Assembly: GCF_022267535.1 (NCBI RefSeq)
Contig: NZ_JAHNZV010000002.1
Coordinates: 62,001-126,000, forward strand
Length of the DNA: 64,000 bases
DNA from: Psychromonas antarctica
GTDB taxonomy: Bacteria; Pseudomonadota; Gammaproteobacteria; Enterobacterales; Psychromonadaceae
Direction: 5' to 3'
Made by a program: the position numbers and the translations under genes. This document shows, piece after piece, positions 21,553 to 33,438 of the stretch. Each line of letters starts with the position of its first letter. Within the stretch, counting starts at the first letter, position 1. A model generated the notes under the pieces. It saw only the letters and a program-made list of their open reading frames with translations, did not search any database and was not told the DNA's origin.

Positions 21553-22002
21553 ATGACTATTTGGATTGATGCAGATGCTTGCCCAGTGGCGGTAAGAGAT
21601 ATGGTTCTACGGGCAAGCCAACGCACAGCAACCGCACTGGTTTTTGTGGCAAATAGCCCATTACCCATAGCGACTCGCCCTCTCGTTAAAACAGTGCGCG
21701 TATCACAAGGTTTTGACGTAGCAGATAACTATATTAGTCAGCATGTCGAACTAAATGACTTAGTGATAACTCAGGACATCCCTTTAGCGGCTGAAATTGT
21801 TGAAAAAGGCATTACTGCGTTAAATCCTAGGGGAGAGCTATATACGCAGGAAAATATTCGTCAACGTTTAGCAATGCGCAATTTTGCAGAGGAACTGCGC
21901 TCGATAGGACAGATGAGTGGCGGCCCTAATAAATTTGCGGATAAAGAAAAACAAGCCTTTGCCAACGCATTGGATCGCTGGCTACAAAATAGTAAGAAAT
22001 AA
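21553..22002 (+). CDS. yaiI: YaiI/YqxD family protein (DUF188)
   Basis: A 149-residue protein of the UPF0178 family, related to PIN-like nuclease folds. Visible are IWIDADACPV at the N-terminus, VFVANSPLP, GFDVADNYI, LVITQDIPLA and the conserved GGPNKFADKEKQAFANALD. Those acidic residues would form a metal site by family analogy; activity is not established. It lies convergent to nqrM with a terminator between. Confidence 0.9.
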   Translation: MTIWIDADACPVAVRDMVLRASQRTATALVFVANSPLPIATRPLVKTVRVSQGFDVADNYISQHVELNDLVITQDIPLAAEIVEKGITALNPRGELYTQENIRQRLAMRNFAEELRSIGQMSGGPNKFADKEKQAFANALDRWLQNSKK

Positions 22003-22025
22003 GAGAGGGATCCCCCTCTCTTATA
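22002..22025. terminator. Terminator between yaiI and nqrM
   Basis: AAGAGAGGGATCCCCCTCTCTTA, an 8-bp GC-rich stem with A/T flanks, serving the two convergent genes. Confidence 0.65.
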
Positions 22026-22028
22026 TTC

Positions 22029-22253
22029 TTAAAGAATGCGCTCTGCGCTTTTTAGTTTTTCTATGCGCGCGGCTTCAACATTCTTTTTTTTACGATTGTC
22101 ACAAGGCTCTGGACAGTCACACTCTTTATCAATACCCACAGAAGCCAAGCCTCCACAACTGCCTGCGATTGTTTTTTTGTTTAAAATATAACCAATAGCC
22201 ATTGCTACTGTCACAACTAAAAAAACAACAAAAGTCGCAATAAAATAGATCAT
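22029..22253 (-). CDS. nqrM: Na+-NQR maturation factor NqrM
   Basis: A 74-residue protein with one N-terminal transmembrane helix (about 4-24) followed by cysteines in GSCGGL, GIDKECDCPEPCD. NqrM delivers iron for the Fe site between NqrD and NqrE in Vibrio. It overlaps the end of apbE by 4 bases and closes the nqr operon. Confidence 0.93.
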   Translation of the reverse strand: MIYFIATFVVFLVVTVAMAIGYILNKKTIAGSCGGLASVGIDKECDCPEPCDNRKKKNVEAARIEKLKSAERIL

Positions 22254-23296
22254 TCTTTTTTCTCAAAAAAATAAGGCTCAAAATCAGGCGTGTAATGTTC
22301 GATAATTTCATCGCCTTTTTTAACTAATAAAAACACAGGTATCTGCTGTTTTTGAGCGAAGGCGAATCCTGCAGTCGGACCCAACACAGTAATTGCAGTA
22401 GCCAATCCATCTGCGACCATACTACTTTTATGAATCACGGTAACCGACACTAATTTGTGGCTAATAGGTTTGCCGGTTTTCGGATCAATAGTATGTGAAT
22501 AACGTATGCCATCAGATTCAAAATAATTACGATAATCACCAGATGTGGCAATGGCATTATCACCGATATGTATTAATCTTTGTACATTTTGCCCTGCCAC
22601 TGGCCGCTCAATAGCCAGAGTCCATGGTTTCTTACCCGGTTTATAACCATGTACTCGTAATTCACCACCAATATCGACTAGGTAATTACTTATACCTAAC
22701 TCTTGTAAATAATCAGCAATAAAATCAACACCGTAGCCCTTCGCTATGGATGAGAGATCGAGATACAATTCGGGTATCGACTTAATCAAGCGATTGCCTT
22801 CAATAGATAAATATTGGCTACCGACTATCTTCCGTTTTGCCGCAATAAGCGCATCAGAAGGTACTTTATTTGGTTTTTTATCTGGCCCAAACCCCCAAAG
22901 ATTAACCAGCGGGCCAACGGTAATATCATAAGCACCGCCACTTTCTTTAAACAAAGACAGCGCGACCTCGACAACAGAACTTGTCGCATCTGACACCACT
23001 AGTGATTTTTCTGCTTGATTAAAACGCGACAGTTCTGAATTTGGACGGTAGGTTGACATCTGATCGTTGACTAACTCAAGGCGTGAATCAATTTGCGCCT
23101 GTATGTTATCAATGGACAACTCTGAATTATTTTTCTGAGCGTCAGAAAGCACATATTTAACTTGGTAATATGTGCCCATCGTTTGCCCTTTAATCTGCTC
23201 TATTTTAGGATCATTTTTAGCACATGAGGAGAGCAGGGAAGAAACAATAAAGGCTAGCCCGATGAAGGCCAGCCGTTGTAATAAAAGTTTAAGCAC
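22250..23296 (-). CDS. apbE: FAD:protein FMN transferase ApbE
   Basis: Periplasmic lipoprotein that covalently attaches FMN to Thr of NqrB and NqrC (and of Rnf/Rsx D and G). The 348 residues start with a signal peptide ending in the lipobox LLSSC. Motifs MGTYYQVKY, SSIAKGYGVD, YLVDIGGELRVHG and the HTIDPKTGKPI metal/FAD region are present. It lies directly after nqrF, so modification enzyme and substrates are coexpressed; it can also serve the rsx operon 18 kb away. Confidence 0.96.
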   Translation of the reverse strand: MLKLLLQRLAFIGLAFIVSSLLSSCAKNDPKIEQIKGQTMGTYYQVKYVLSDAQKNNSELSIDNIQAQIDSRLELVNDQMSTYRPNSELSRFNQAEKSLVVSDATSSVVEVALSLFKESGGAYDITVGPLVNLWGFGPDKKPNKVPSDALIAAKRKIVGSQYLSIEGNRLIKSIPELYLDLSSIAKGYGVDFIADYLQELGISNYLVDIGGELRVHGYKPGKKPWTLAIERPVAGQNVQRLIHIGDNAIATSGDYRNYFESDGIRYSHTIDPKTGKPISHKLVSVTVIHKSSMVADGLATAITVLGPTAGFAFAQKQQIPVFLLVKKGDEIIEHYTPDFEPYFFEKKE

Positions 23297-23301
23297 TAAT
23301 A

Positions 23302-24525
23302 TTAACCACCAAAATCATCAAGGAATATATTTTCGTCTTCAACGCCTAAATCTTTAAGCATGGCGATAACTGCGGCATTCATAACCGGTGGACCACACAT
23401 GTAATACTCGCAGTCTTCTGGTGCGTCATGATCGCGTAAGTAGTGCTCATATAAAACATTATGAATAAAACCGGTGTAACCATCCCAAGCATCCTCTGGT
23501 TGCGGATCACTTAAAGCAACATGCCACTGGAAATTTTCATTTTCGGCTGCAATGCTGTCGAAATCTTCGACATAAAACATTTCTCGCTTCGAACGGGCGC
23601 CGTACCAGAAACTTACTTTACGCTTGGTTTTTAAACGACCGAATTGATCAAAAATGTGCGAACGCATCGGTGCCATACCTGCCCCACCACCTATAAACAC
23701 CATTTCATTTTCAGTTTCCTTGGCAAAGAACTCACCAAATGGGCCGGAAATAGTGACTTTATCGCCTTTTTTAAGACTAAAAATATAGGAAGACATTTTA
23801 CCACAAGGCAATGCTAGATTACGTGGAGGTGGCGTTGCAATACGTACATTCAGCATAATTAATCCAGCTTCATCGGGATAGTTAGCCATTGAATATGCAC
23901 GGATGGTTTCTTCATCAACTTTTGACTCTAACTTAAAGAAGCCGAAATGCTCCCAATCACCACGATATTGTTCTTCAATATCAAAATCACTGTATTTTAC
24001 ATGATGCGCAGGCGCTTCAATTTGAATGTAACCGCCAGCCTTGAATGGCACAGTTTCACCATCAGGGATCTGTAATTTAAGCTCTTTGATAAAGGTTGCC
24101 TGATTGTCATTAGAGATAACCGTACATTCCCATTGTTTCACACCAAAAATCTCTTCGGGTAGCTCAATACTCATATCATTTTTAACACTCACTTGACATG
24201 CTAAACGTTCACCCTCTTTCGCTTCACGTTTACTAATATGATCAAGCTCAGTAGGTAAAATGTCTCCCCCACCAGACTTCACTTTAACGCGGCACTGTCC
24301 ACAGGTACCACCGCCACCACAGGCTGAAGAAATAAAGATGCCCGAGTTTGCAAGCGCACCAAGTAATTTATTACCGGCCTGAGTAGTGACATTTTTGTCT
24401 GGATCATTATTAATTGAAATTGTGATATCACCTGTGCTTACCAGTTTTGCTTTTGCTACTAAAATAATAATAGCTAACGCGAGAACAATAATGGTAAACA
24501 TGGCAACGCCGAGAAATATTTCCAT
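23302..24525 (-). CDS. nqrF: Na+-translocating NADH:quinone reductase subunit F
   Basis: NADH-oxidising entry subunit of Na+-NQR. It has 407 residues: N-terminal membrane helix (about 5-22), 2Fe-2S ferredoxin domain with [12 protein letters not shown] and a distal Cys in ACQVSV, FAD-binding segment RAYSMANYP, and NADH-binding domain with [14 protein letters not shown] and [12 protein letters not shown]. It is last of the nqrA-F order, 66 bases after nqrE. Confidence 0.98.
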   Translation of the reverse strand: MEIFLGVAMFTIIVLALAIIILVAKAKLVSTGDITISINNDPDKNVTTQAGNKLLGALANSGIFISSACGGGGTCGQCRVKVKSGGGDILPTELDHISKREAKEGERLACQVSVKNDMSIELPEEIFGVKQWECTVISNDNQATFIKELKLQIPDGETVPFKAGGYIQIEAPAHHVKYSDFDIEEQYRGDWEHFGFFKLESKVDEETIRAYSMANYPDEAGLIMLNVRIATPPPRNLALPCGKMSSYIFSLKKGDKVTISGPFGEFFAKETENEMVFIGGGAGMAPMRSHIFDQFGRLKTKRKVSFWYGARSKREMFYVEDFDSIAAENENFQWHVALSDPQPEDAWDGYTGFIHNVLYEHYLRDHDAPEDCEYYMCGPPVMNAAVIAMLKDLGVEDENIFLDDFGG

Positions 24526-24545
24526 CGACTTTTTCCTTGTTTTGA

Positions 24546-24561
24546 GGGGGACTTTGCCCCC
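24546..24561 (-). other. GC-rich hairpin between nqrE and nqrF
   Basis: GGGGGCAAAGTCCCCC, a 5-bp all-GC stem without a following T-run, in the nqrE-nqrF gap. Probably an mRNA-stability or partial attenuation element rather than a terminator. Confidence 0.45.
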
Positions 24562-24591
24562 GAAATTACATTAAATCTAAAACAGCAAAAA

Positions 24592-25200
24592 TTACAGTTG
24601 AATACCAGAGAAAGACATAAAACCTAATGCCATTAATCCAGCCGTTACAAATGTAATACCCAATCCACGTAATCCATCGGGTACATTTGAGTATTTCATT
24701 TTTTCACGAATCCCCGCTAATGCGACGATAGCTAAGGTCCAACCTACACCACTACCGACCCCATAAACAACTGATTCTATTAAGTCATATTCTCGCTGCA
24801 CCATAAACGCGACACCACCGAAGATGGCACAGTTGACTGTAATGAGAGGCAGAAAAATACCTAAGGCTTGGTATAAAGCAGGAAAGTATTTATCCAGTAC
24901 CATCTCCAATATCTGCACTAATGCGGCAATCACACCAATAAAAGTGATAAAGCCTAAGAAGCTCAGATCTACATCAGGAAACCCCGCCCACGCTAGGGCT
25001 CCTGGTGCTAGCAAATTGAAGTAGATAATCTGGTTAACAGGTACCGAAATTCCCAGTACAACAATTACCGCTATGCCCAGCCCCATGGATGTTTTTACTT
25101 TCTTCGAAACGGCCAGAAAGGTACACATGCCAAGAAAGAATGCCAGTGCCATATTTTCCATGAAAATAGAACGCACGAATATACTAAGATAATGTTCCAT
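24592..25200 (-). CDS. nqrE: Na+-NQR subunit E
   Basis: Integral membrane subunit with six predicted helices over 202 residues; homologous to RsxA. NCAIFGG in the middle holds the conserved Cys that with NqrD ligates the intramembrane Fe centre. Starts [24 protein letters not shown]. It lies 5 bases after nqrD. Confidence 0.97.
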   Translation of the reverse strand: MEHYLSIFVRSIFMENMALAFFLGMCTFLAVSKKVKTSMGLGIAVIVVLGISVPVNQIIYFNLLAPGALAWAGFPDVDLSFLGFITFIGVIAALVQILEMVLDKYFPALYQALGIFLPLITVNCAIFGGVAFMVQREYDLIESVVYGVGSGVGWTLAIVALAGIREKMKYSNVPDGLRGLGITFVTAGLMALGFMSFSGIQL

Positions 25201-25205
25201 TCAAA

Positions 25206-25838
25206 TTACTCCTTTGGCTCTACTTGTTCGGGTTTAAGCGTTCTGATGATCCAAATAAGGCCACCAATAATAAAAAACGCACTAGGAGGAAGCAGTAATA
25301 AACCATTACTTTGATACCAGCCGCCATTCGATGTTAAGGGTAATATTTCGATACCGAATAAAGCACCAGCGCCAAATAACTCACGGAAAGCACCCACTAT
25401 AACCAGAACAAATCCATATCCTAATCCGTTACCGACGCCATCCATAAAGCTGGCGAGCGGTTTGTTTTTCATCGCAAACGCTTCAGCGCGGCCCATTACA
25501 ATACAGTTGGTAATAATCAAACCGATATAAACGGATAACTGTTTAGAAAGACTAAAGGCGTAAGCCCTTAACACTTGGTCAACCACAATAACCAGAGAGG
25601 CAATAATGGTCATCTGCACTATAATTCGCACGCTATTTGGAATGTGGTGACGGATCATGGAGATAAACAGATTAGAAAATGCAGTCACAAAAAGGACTGC
25701 CAGCGTCATTACAACAGCAGTTTCGAGGGTACTGGTTACCGCCAATGCCGAGCAGACACCCAAGACTTGTAGTGCAATAGGGTTATTATTGACAATTGGC
25801 GATGTTAATACCGCTTTCAATTCACTTGATTTAGCCAT
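25206..25838 (-). CDS. nqrD: Na+-NQR subunit D
   Basis: Integral membrane subunit with six helices over 210 residues, homologous to Rsx[13 protein letters not shown] is the diagnostic segment holding the Cys for the Fe site. It overlaps the end of nqrC by 8 bases and forms a symmetric pair with NqrE. Confidence 0.97.
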   Translation of the reverse strand: MAKSSELKAVLTSPIVNNNPIALQVLGVCSALAVTSTLETAVVMTLAVLFVTAFSNLFISMIRHHIPNSVRIIVQMTIIASLVIVVDQVLRAYAFSLSKQLSVYIGLIITNCIVMGRAEAFAMKNKPLASFMDGVGNGLGYGFVLVIVGAFRELFGAGALFGIEILPLTSNGGWYQSNGLLLLPPSAFFIIGGLIWIIRTLKPEQVEPKE

Positions 25839-26610
25839 TATTTAGCGCTCCTTCTTGAACTTTGCTAAGGAACGGTCCGAAACCTTCCGAACCGAGCCAA
25901 AACGTAAAGGTATTCTGTACGCCGTTACTGGTCAACGTTGCGCCGGATAGCCCATCAATTTCATGCGTTGAACCTGCAGAAGCCTGCCCTTTTACAATTT
26001 TAATTGCCGGTGCACCCTGTTCATCAAATAACTCTTTACCTTCCCACAATGAGCGCCAGCGTGGATTTTCAACTTCCCCGCCTAAGCCAGGCGTTTCACC
26101 TTGATCATAATAAGTGATTGCTTCAACAGTGTTACCATCTGGTTTAATCGCAACGAAAGCATACATCGTTGACCATAATCCCGCCCCATGAACAGGTAAA
26201 ATGATACGTTGCAGTTTACCTGTATCATCAGAAACCAAATAAACAGTAGCGAGATTGGCGCGACGGCCAATCTTTGCAACATTTTGCTGTTCACTGAGTT
26301 TGATACTGCGTGCTGGATCTTTAGCCGCTTTACGTTGGTCATAGTTTTTTGAATCAACATTCTCAACAAAGTCACCCGAGTCTAGATCGACGAGTTTTGT
26401 CTGAATATTTGAGTCGAAAATTTCAGCGCTTGTTTTATCGGTGTTTAAGCCTGCAACTGCAAGAATATTACTTTGCTTATCTTTTTCTTTATTCGCTAAT
26501 TGTGTTGAACGCAGGCCAACCGCAGAGCCGGCCACAATTATTGAACAAGCTAAACAAACGGCGAGTACCACCCATATTGTTCTGGCGAACGTTTCATGTT
26601 TATTAGACAT
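25831..26610 (-). CDS. nqrC: Na+-NQR subunit C
   Basis: Membrane-anchored subunit with periplasmic FMN-binding domain. One N-terminal helix (about 12-32), then a globular part with the flavinylation motif [12 protein letters not shown] (Thr is the FMN attachment site) near residue 222. [10 protein letters not shown] is another family signature. It has 259 residues. It overlaps both nqrB and nqrD by 8 bases; ApbE encoded downstream attaches the flavin. Confidence 0.97.
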   Translation of the reverse strand: MSNKHETFARTIWVVLAVCLACSIIVAGSAVGLRSTQLANKEKDKQSNILAVAGLNTDKTSAEIFDSNIQTKLVDLDSGDFVENVDSKNYDQRKAAKDPARSIKLSEQQNVAKIGRRANLATVYLVSDDTGKLQRIILPVHGAGLWSTMYAFVAIKPDGNTVEAITYYDQGETPGLGGEVENPRWRSLWEGKELFDEQGAPAIKIVKGQASAGSTHEIDGLSGATLTSNGVQNTFTFWLGSEGFGPFLSKVQEGALNNG

Positions 26611-27811
26611 TGCGTGCTAACCTCCGTTTAATATTTCCTTGCACCACAAAATAATCGAACAGCGGTGCAAATAGATTGGAAAATAAAATCGCTAACATCA
26701 TACCTTCAGGGAAAGCGGGATTTACAACGCGTATTAATACGACCATCAAACCAATCAAAAGACCGTATGCCCACTTTCCTTTATTAGTAAAGGCCGCGGA
26801 GACTGGATCGGTTGCCATAAAAATCATGCCAAAAGCAAAACTTCCGACAACTAAGTGCCAGTACCAAGGTAGTGCAAACATCTGATTGGTATCACTACCG
26901 ATAAGGTTAAAAAGGGTAGAAGTAGCCATCATACCGAGCATTACACCGCCAATAATACGCCATGAAGCAATGCCTGTTATAACAATAAATACACCACCTA
27001 TTAAGATCGCAAGTGTAGATACTTCACCGATACTGCCTTGTATATTGCCAAGAAAAGCATCCATCCAAGTAACACCCGATTGCGCGACAGCATCTAAACC
27101 GCCTTGTGCAGCAGCACTTAAAGGGGTCGCACCAGAGAAACCATCTGCAGCAGTCCAGACGGCATCACCAGAAATGTTGGTAGGATAGGCGAAAAACAGA
27201 AAAGCTCGGCCAGCTAACGCAGGATTTAAGAAGTTACGCCCCGTTCCACCGAAAATTTCTTTTGCCACTACCACACCGAAGGTGATCCCTAAAGCCACTT
27301 GCCATAATGGAATAGTCGCCGGTACGATCAGCGCAAAAAGGACAGATGAGACGAAGAAGCCTTCATTCACTTCATGTTTACGTACACTGGCAAATAATAC
27401 TTCCCAAAAGCCACCCACCATAAAAGTAACGGCATAAATGGGGACGAAGTAGATGGCGCCATATAGCAAGTTATCGAAAATACCCGCATCAGACCCCATC
27501 GTTACGCCAAGCATGTTTAAAATAGCTATTCGCCAATCATCAAATGCCGTAAATCCCGCAACAATTGCCTCATTAGCTTGAACACCTGTATTGTACATCC
27601 CGAAAAACATAGCGGGGAACGTTGCTAGCCAAACAAAAATCATGATGCGTTTTAAATCGAGGCCATCTCGTACATGAGTAAGTCCTTTGGTAACAAGCCC
27701 CGGAGTATAGAGAAAAGTCGCCGTTGCTTCATATAAGGCAAACCATTTTTCATAACGCCCGCCCGCCTCAAAATGCGGCTCTATTTTCTCAAGTAAATGC
27801 TTAAGATTCAT
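26603..27811 (-). CDS. nqrB: Na+-NQR subunit B
   Basis: Largest membrane subunit, in the sodium path, carrying covalent FMN and riboflavin. The 402 residues have about ten predicted helices. The flavinylation site lies in [11 protein letters not shown] (Thr). [22 protein letters not shown] and [16 protein letters not shown] are family signatures, the latter shared with RsxD. It starts 2 bases after nqrA ends. Confidence 0.97.
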   Translation of the reverse strand: MNLKHLLEKIEPHFEAGGRYEKWFALYEATATFLYTPGLVTKGLTHVRDGLDLKRIMIFVWLATFPAMFFGMYNTGVQANEAIVAGFTAFDDWRIAILNMLGVTMGSDAGIFDNLLYGAIYFVPIYAVTFMVGGFWEVLFASVRKHEVNEGFFVSSVLFALIVPATIPLWQVALGITFGVVVAKEIFGGTGRNFLNPALAGRAFLFFAYPTNISGDAVWTAADGFSGATPLSAAAQGGLDAVAQSGVTWMDAFLGNIQGSIGEVSTLAILIGGVFIVITGIASWRIIGGVMLGMMATSTLFNLIGSDTNQMFALPWYWHLVVGSFAFGMIFMATDPVSAAFTNKGKWAYGLLIGLMVVLIRVVNPAFPEGMMLAILFSNLFAPLFDYFVVQGNIKRRLARNV

Positions 27812-27813
27812 TC

Positions 27814-29154
27814 TTAGCCTTCCTTTTCAATTTTGCTTAAATTACTGCGTAAAATTGAGCCGTAATCATATTTACCGGGGCAAACATAAGTACATAATGC
27901 CAAATCTTCTTCATCTAATTCCAAGCAGCCCAATGTTTGCGCGCCATCACTATCACCAACAATTAGATCGCGTAATAGCACTGTAGGTAAAATATCTAGC
28001 GGCATAATACGTTCATATTGACCAATAGGTACCATCGCTCGCTTACTACCACCCGTTGTCGTAGTGAAAGCAAAACGTTTTGCTGTCTTTAAAGCTGAAA
28101 TAAACACCTTGGCGACAGAGAACTTCTCACTTCCAGGGACTCCCCAACCAAATAATTCTTTCTCATAACCTTCAATTAGAGCGGAAACTTGATTGTGGTA
28201 TCGCCCAAGAAAAGCATGCGCGCCACCAGCACTCACACCACAGAATACTGAACCAGAAATGCTGCGGACTTCACCTTGAATGAACTCGTTTTCGGTTAAT
28301 TCAGTAATAGATGCACCAAGAATCGTGCGTAATAGACGTGGTTTTTTTACCGCAGGACCTGCAAGCGAAATTACTTTGTTAACGTAAAGCTCACCACTGG
28401 TAAATAGCAAACCAAATGCAATCACATCTTGGTAGTTAATTGACCAGACTGATTTAGTTATCGACACAGGATCAATAAAATGAATATGTGTGCCTGCGAG
28501 CCCTGCTGGGTGAACACCCGAAAAAACCTTTTCTTGTACATTTTTCTGCGTGGCTTGAGGTAAACTAGATTCACCTTTACACACATAAACGTTACCTACA
28601 GTTAATTGTGATAGCAACGCCAAACCATCGATAAATGCTTGCTGATTTTCATTAATAATCAACGCGGCATCAGCAGCCAAGGGGTTAGTATCCATTGCGG
28701 TGACAAAGATAGAAGCGGGTAGCGCTTTAATTTCAGGCACTTTACTGAATGGACGCGTACGAAACGCAGTCCAAGCGCCTGACTCGACCAAGTTGTCCAC
28801 AATCTTACTACGCTCTATACTGGAAAGTTGCGCACTCTCATACTTACAAAAAGAGAGACTCTGCTGTCCGGAAACTGAAATAACAACTGACTGTAACACG
28901 CGTTTTGCACCGCGATTTATCGCTTTGACGATTCCCGATGCTGGCGCGGTAAATTTAACACCCACATTCTTTTTATCACTAAAAAGTAGCTGCCCTTTTT
29001 TAACGGCATCACCGACTTTGACCGCCATTGACGGACGCATTCCTATATATTCTTCCCCCAGTATCGCAACTTCAGTAATGGTAGGACCATTATGAATAAC
29101 CTGTTCTGGCTCACCTGATATAGGAAGCTTTAGCCCTTTTTTTATAGTAATCAT
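27814..29154 (-). CDS. nqrA: Na+-NQR subunit A
   Basis: Peripheral cytoplasmic subunit, implicated in ubiquinone binding and related to the RsxC core. The start ATG giving [16 protein letters not shown] was chosen, preceded by GAGAGA; 446 residues as in Vibrio. A longer frame upstream is not supported. Conserved segments include [26 protein letters not shown]-like and [12 protein letters not shown] at the C-terminus. First gene of nqrABCDEF-apbE-nqrM. Confidence 0.97.
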   Translation of the reverse strand: MITIKKGLKLPISGEPEQVIHNGPTITEVAILGEEYIGMRPSMAVKVGDAVKKGQLLFSDKKNVGVKFTAPASGIVKAINRGAKRVLQSVVISVSGQQSLSFCKYESAQLSSIERSKIVDNLVESGAWTAFRTRPFSKVPEIKALPASIFVTAMDTNPLAADAALIINENQQAFIDGLALLSQLTVGNVYVCKGESSLPQATQKNVQEKVFSGVHPAGLAGTHIHFIDPVSITKSVWSINYQDVIAFGLLFTSGELYVNKVISLAGPAVKKPRLLRTILGASITELTENEFIQGEVRSISGSVFCGVSAGGAHAFLGRYHNQVSALIEGYEKELFGWGVPGSEKFSVAKVFISALKTAKRFAFTTTTGGSKRAMVPIGQYERIMPLDILPTVLLRDLIVGDSDGAQTLGCLELDEEDLALCTYVCPGKYDYGSILRSNLSKIEKEG

Positions 29155-29461
29155 ATTCTCTCGCACTATGTTTACGGGAAGCAAAGTTAGATGCCTAGTG
29201 GCATAAAAACATTGCATAATTTCTAGTCGCCTACAAAACAGCAACAATCAGTTAACATGCAGACCGAAAAATTTCTGAGGTATAATATCATTATCAATGG
29301 GAAATTTTCCATCTTAAAAACGGGCTAATTGATTGCAGATCAAATTTTAATGCGAAAATAATTTACATAAATAAATATTTTTTAACATTTAATAGTGAAT
29401 CGAATAATCGTATAAATAAGCACTTTTTTTAGATATGTAGTAGTTAGCCTTAAATAAGTCG

Positions 29462-29773
29462 TTATTTCCCACCACCTAAGCAATCAGCGGAATCAGGTGA
29501 CAATCTATTTTTAGCGATCCACTGAGCGGTCGTGTAAGTATGCAAAGCAAGCGCATGAACGGGGCCTGCTAACTCTTCTCTCAATAACTCATTTAGCAAA
29601 CGGTGGCGTGCGATGAGGGGCATTCCCTCAAACATTTTGCTCACGACAGTCACTTTAAAGTGTGTTTCTGAATGGGCAGGCACCGCATGACGGTGACTTT
29701 CGTTTTCAATCTGTAAAAATTCAGACGAAATATTCGTCATTATTTTTTTTTCAATTATTTTATGCACACTCAT
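29462..29773 (-). CDS. bolA: BolA-family protein
   Basis: The 103-residue protein carries the BolA/IbaG fold: the FKVTVVSKMFEGMPLIARHRLLNELL segment includes the conserved surface and the helix-turn-helix-like part, with VHALALHTYT after it. Invariant His in the domain suits Fe-S cluster sharing with monothiol glutaredoxins. The start used gives MSVHKIIEKKIM; an ATG at residue 12 is possible. The SHRH..PAHSETHF part suits BolA itself. Stands alone upstream of the nqr operon. Confidence 0.9.
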   Translation of the reverse strand: MSVHKIIEKKIMTNISSEFLQIENESHRHAVPAHSETHFKVTVVSKMFEGMPLIARHRLLNELLREELAGPVHALALHTYTTAQWIAKNRLSPDSADCLGGGK

Positions 29774-29926
29774 TTTTACTACCTTGTGATAATGTTAATA
29801 TTTCACTCAAAACTGTAACAAACACAACACATTTATACTCATGATACACTAGGGTGCTTTATACATGTTGAAGTAACATCGCTACTGTCATGTTTATTGA
29901 CCATATTTAACGCCCATAGGTGAAAT

Positions 29927-30646
29927 TTGTCCACTCAAAAAGCCCTATTAAATGTCGCCATAAGTGATGCATTCCCCTGTTCATATCTGAGCGATCAGCA
30001 GGAACAGCTACTGCTGCTTATCGATCCGCAGCTGAATGGTCGGCATTTCTATCCGACTTTATTGGCAAATGGCTTTCGCCGTAATGGTGATCAGCTCTAT
30101 CGCCCACACTGTAGACTTTGCCAAGAGTGCCAATCACTGCGCACCCCTGTTCAACAGTTTAAAGCTTCGCGAAGCCAGAAACGGTTAAATAATAAGAACA
30201 AAAAATTTCGTGTGCAAATAAGTACCAACACCAGCACACAATACTTCAGCTTATATCAAAATTATATTAACAAAATTCATAAGGACGGCCCGATGTTTCC
30301 GGCATCCGTAGAGCAATATGATGATTTTATTAACTCGACTTGGAATGAGCCGTTATTTATTGAAATTTATGACCAAGAAAAACTAATTTCAGTGAGTGTA
30401 ACAGACCAAGTAAAGAGTAAAAAAAATCAATCATGGAGCGCATTCTACTGTTTTTATGATCCTACTTATCAGCACTATTCACTTGGTAAATTTGCCATAT
30501 TAAGCCAGTTAAAATTAGCGAAAAAACTTGGAATTGATTGGTTATATCTCGGCTATTACATAGAAAAATGCCAAAAGATGAATTACAAAACAGGGTTTAT
30601 GCCCCACCAGCGATTTATAGGTGAACAGTGGTTTGATTTTAATTAA
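29927..30646 (+). CDS. bpt: Aspartate/glutamate leucyltransferase Bpt
   Basis: Transfers Leu from Leu-tRNA to proteins with N-terminal Asp or Glu, marking them for the ClpS-ClpA N-end-rule route. The 239 residues have the N-terminal ATE domain with PCSYL, GFRRNGDQLYRPHC and CxxC (CRLCQEC), then the GNAT-like C-terminal half ending in LGYYIEKCQKMNYKTGFMP. The TTG start was chosen because AGGTG lies 6 bases upstream. Its place near clpS/clpA fits a functional link. Confidence 0.93.
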   Translation: MSTQKALLNVAISDAFPCSYLSDQQEQLLLLIDPQLNGRHFYPTLLANGFRRNGDQLYRPHCRLCQECQSLRTPVQQFKASRSQKRLNNKNKKFRVQISTNTSTQYFSLYQNYINKIHKDGPMFPASVEQYDDFINSTWNEPLFIEIYDQEKLISVSVTDQVKSKKNQSWSAFYCFYDPTYQHYSLGKFAILSQLKLAKKLGIDWLYLGYYIEKCQKMNYKTGFMPHQRFIGEQWFDFN

Positions 30647-30800
30647 AACAGCTAATTTAGCTGCGCTCACTCTTTACTTACTATAAATATCATAAATGGC
30701 TCAATAAACAAGCAACAATACTTTACCCTATTGGATAATTCTGGCATTATGCGCCGATTGAAAATATTTAAGTTTGCTCAAACTATTTGGGTATATATAA

Positions 30801-31040
<240 letters not shown>

Positions 31041-31087
31041 CTTAAATGTAGTAAATATAGCTCTTTAATGTTCATTTGAAAGAGCAA

Positions 31088-31116
31088 TAAAAAACCAGCT
31101 TCAGGCTGGTTTTTTA
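31088..31116. terminator. Terminator between infA and clpA
   Basis: AAAAAACCAGC-TTCA-GGCTGGTTTTTT: 7-bp GC-rich stem flanked by A- and T-runs, shared by convergent infA and clpA. Confidence 0.85.
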
Positions 31117-31134
31117 TTGGCTGTTAAAAATAAA

Positions 31135-33393
31135 TCAGCTTAAAACTGACGTTTTAGCATAGTGAAAGACGATTTCCTTGTCCTCGGTATCAAAGGAAAC
31201 AGCGACACTTCCCCCATTTTGTAATTGACCAAATAATATCTCATTAGCCAGTGGTTTTTTTAGTTTCTCTTGAATTAAACGCGCCATCGGACGTGCGCCC
31301 ATCGCACGATCATAACCTTTCTCCGCTAGCCAGTTACGCGCGGTTTCACTGACCTCTAAAGAGATCTGTTTTTTATCTAATTGCGCTTGTAACTGCACAA
31401 TAAATTTATCAACGACCCGATGAATAACAGCGAGATCCAGGTGATTAAACCAAATTATATTGTCCAAGCGATTACGGAACTCTGGCGAAAATAACTTATT
31501 GATTTCATCCAACACCTTATGTGAATCTTTTTGATCTTTAAAACCAATACTTTGTTTTACTGTTTCGCGTGCCCCTGCATTGGTTGTCATCACCAAAATA
31601 ATGTTTCTAAAATCTGCTTTACGGCCATTGTTATCGGTCAAAGTCCCATGATCCATCACTTGCAATAGAATATTGTAAATATCACTGTGTGCTTTTTCTA
31701 TTTCATCCAAAAGCAGCACCGCGTAAGGCTGCTTAATAACCGCATCAGTTAATAACCCAGCTTGCTCATAACCAACATAACCAGGAGGAGCCCCCAATAA
31801 GCGCGAAACCGTATGCTTTTCCATATATTCGGACATATCAAAACGCAATAGTTCGATGCCCATGGCTTTTGCAAGCTGCTGCGTCACCTCTGTTTTGCCT
31901 ACACCAGTAGGACCGGCAAAGAGGAAGGATCCAATAGGTTTCAGCTCTTCAGAAAGTCCCGATCTATTTAAATGAATGGCATCGGTTAGCGCATCAATTG
32001 CATCATTTTGACCAAACACGGTCATTTTTAAACGCTCTGATAATTTCGCTAACTGATCTTTATCTGAACTGCTTACGGATTTTTGTGGAATACGCGCAAT
32101 TTTTGCAATAATGTTTTCAATTTCGGATACACCAACGGTTTTTTTACGCTTGCTTGCGGGTAATAAACGCATTTGCGATCCCGCTTCGTCGATCACATCA
32201 ATCGCTTTATCGGGCAGGTGGCGATCATTAATATATTTTGCACTCAACTCTGCAGCGGCTGTTAATGCTTTATTGGTATAACGAATATGGTGATGCGCTT
32301 CATAACGAGAGCGTAAACCGAGTAGTATTTTTTCCGTTTCTTTAACGGAAGGTTCGAGCACATCTACTTTTTGGAAACGACGCGCTAACGCATGCTCTTT
32401 TTCAAAAATTTGACCAAATTCTTTATACGTTGTGGACCCCATACAACGTAGTTTACCGCCACTTAGTAAGGGTTTTAATAAATTAGCCGCATCAAGTTGC
32501 CCTCCTGTTGCCGCCCCTGCACCGATAATAGTATGAATTTCATCAATAAATAAAATGGCATTATCTTGCGCCTCTAACTGAGTTAATACCGTTTTAAAGC
32601 GTTGCTCGAATTCACCGCGGTATTTTGTGCCCGCCAGTAATGCCCCCATATCAAGCGAATAAATAATATTATCTTCAATCACTTCGGGTACATTTTTATT
32701 AACAATACGGTACGCAAGTCCTTCTGCAATTGCTGTTTTTCCGACCCCTGCTTCTCCAACCAATAAAGGGTTATTTTTACGGCGGCGACAGAGGATCTGA
32801 ACACAACGTTCGATCTCTTTATCTCGCCCAATTAGCGGATCGATAATACCGGCTTCTACCTGCTCATTTAAATTGATGGTAAAAGGCATCTCTTCAGTTT
32901 GCTCAATAAGGGTTTCACTTTCCTCACCATTTTGTAAGAATTCAGGCCTGTAATCGCTTCGGCTAGCTGCCCCATGAGAAATATAGTTGACAACATCTAA
33001 GCGTGAAAGCTGTGCTTTTTTAAGAAAATATACCGCTTGTGATTCTTGCTCGCTAAAAATCGCCACCAATACGCTGGCGGCAGAAACCTCAATATTGCCA
33101 GAAGATTGAACATGAAAAATAGCACGTTGTAACACACGTTCAAAAGCGATTGTGGGTTGAATTTCAACCTGTTGGGCCTGCACTTCGGGTATGCCAGGAA
33201 TGCCCTGTAAAAAGGTAACGATATCCACATGCAAGGAGACTAAATCAACCGAACAAGCGTTTAATAATGTCTTAATTTCATCATTTTCTAAGAGTGCAAG
33301 CAATAGATGCTCTACCGTCATAAATTCATGAGACTTTTCAAAGGCAAAATGAAAGGCTAAATCTAAACTGTTTTCTAATGCTTTATCTAACAT
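31135..33393 (-). CDS. clpA: ATP-dependent Clp protease ATP-binding subunit ClpA
   Basis: AAA+ unfoldase that feeds ClpP; with ClpS it degrades N-end-rule substrates. It has 752 residues (E. coli 758): Clp N domain (1-145), AAA module 1 with GEAGVGKT and [13 protein letters not shown] module 2 with GPTGVGKT and LLDEIEKAH, and the C-terminal D2-small domain. The IGFKDQ ClpP-binding loop near residue 615 is visible. It lies 45 bases downstream of clpS. Confidence 0.98.
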   Translation of the reverse strand: MLDKALENSLDLAFHFAFEKSHEFMTVEHLLLALLENDEIKTLLNACSVDLVSLHVDIVTFLQGIPGIPEVQAQQVEIQPTIAFERVLQRAIFHVQSSGNIEVSAASVLVAIFSEQESQAVYFLKKAQLSRLDVVNYISHGAASRSDYRPEFLQNGEESETLIEQTEEMPFTINLNEQVEAGIIDPLIGRDKEIERCVQILCRRRKNNPLLVGEAGVGKTAIAEGLAYRIVNKNVPEVIEDNIIYSLDMGALLAGTKYRGEFEQRFKTVLTQLEAQDNAILFIDEIHTIIGAGAATGGQLDAANLLKPLLSGGKLRCMGSTTYKEFGQIFEKEHALARRFQKVDVLEPSVKETEKILLGLRSRYEAHHHIRYTNKALTAAAELSAKYINDRHLPDKAIDVIDEAGSQMRLLPASKRKKTVGVSEIENIIAKIARIPQKSVSSSDKDQLAKLSERLKMTVFGQNDAIDALTDAIHLNRSGLSEELKPIGSFLFAGPTGVGKTEVTQQLAKAMGIELLRFDMSEYMEKHTVSRLLGAPPGYVGYEQAGLLTDAVIKQPYAVLLLDEIEKAHSDIYNILLQVMDHGTLTDNNGRKADFRNIILVMTTNAGARETVKQSIGFKDQKDSHKVLDEINKLFSPEFRNRLDNIIWFNHLDLAVIHRVVDKFIVQLQAQLDKKQISLEVSETARNWLAEKGYDRAMGARPMARLIQEKLKKPLANEILFGQLQNGGSVAVSFDTEDKEIVFHYAKTSVLS

Positions 33394-33438
33394 AAAAGCC
33401 TCCTTAAAAGTTAATTACTGCGAGAACATAGGCCATAT

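Noticed and set aside
29275-29305. Fur-box-like GATAATGATATTATA near the nqrA upstream region
   Set aside because: Only the left half matches the Fur consensus well; chance is likely in this A/T-rich stretch.
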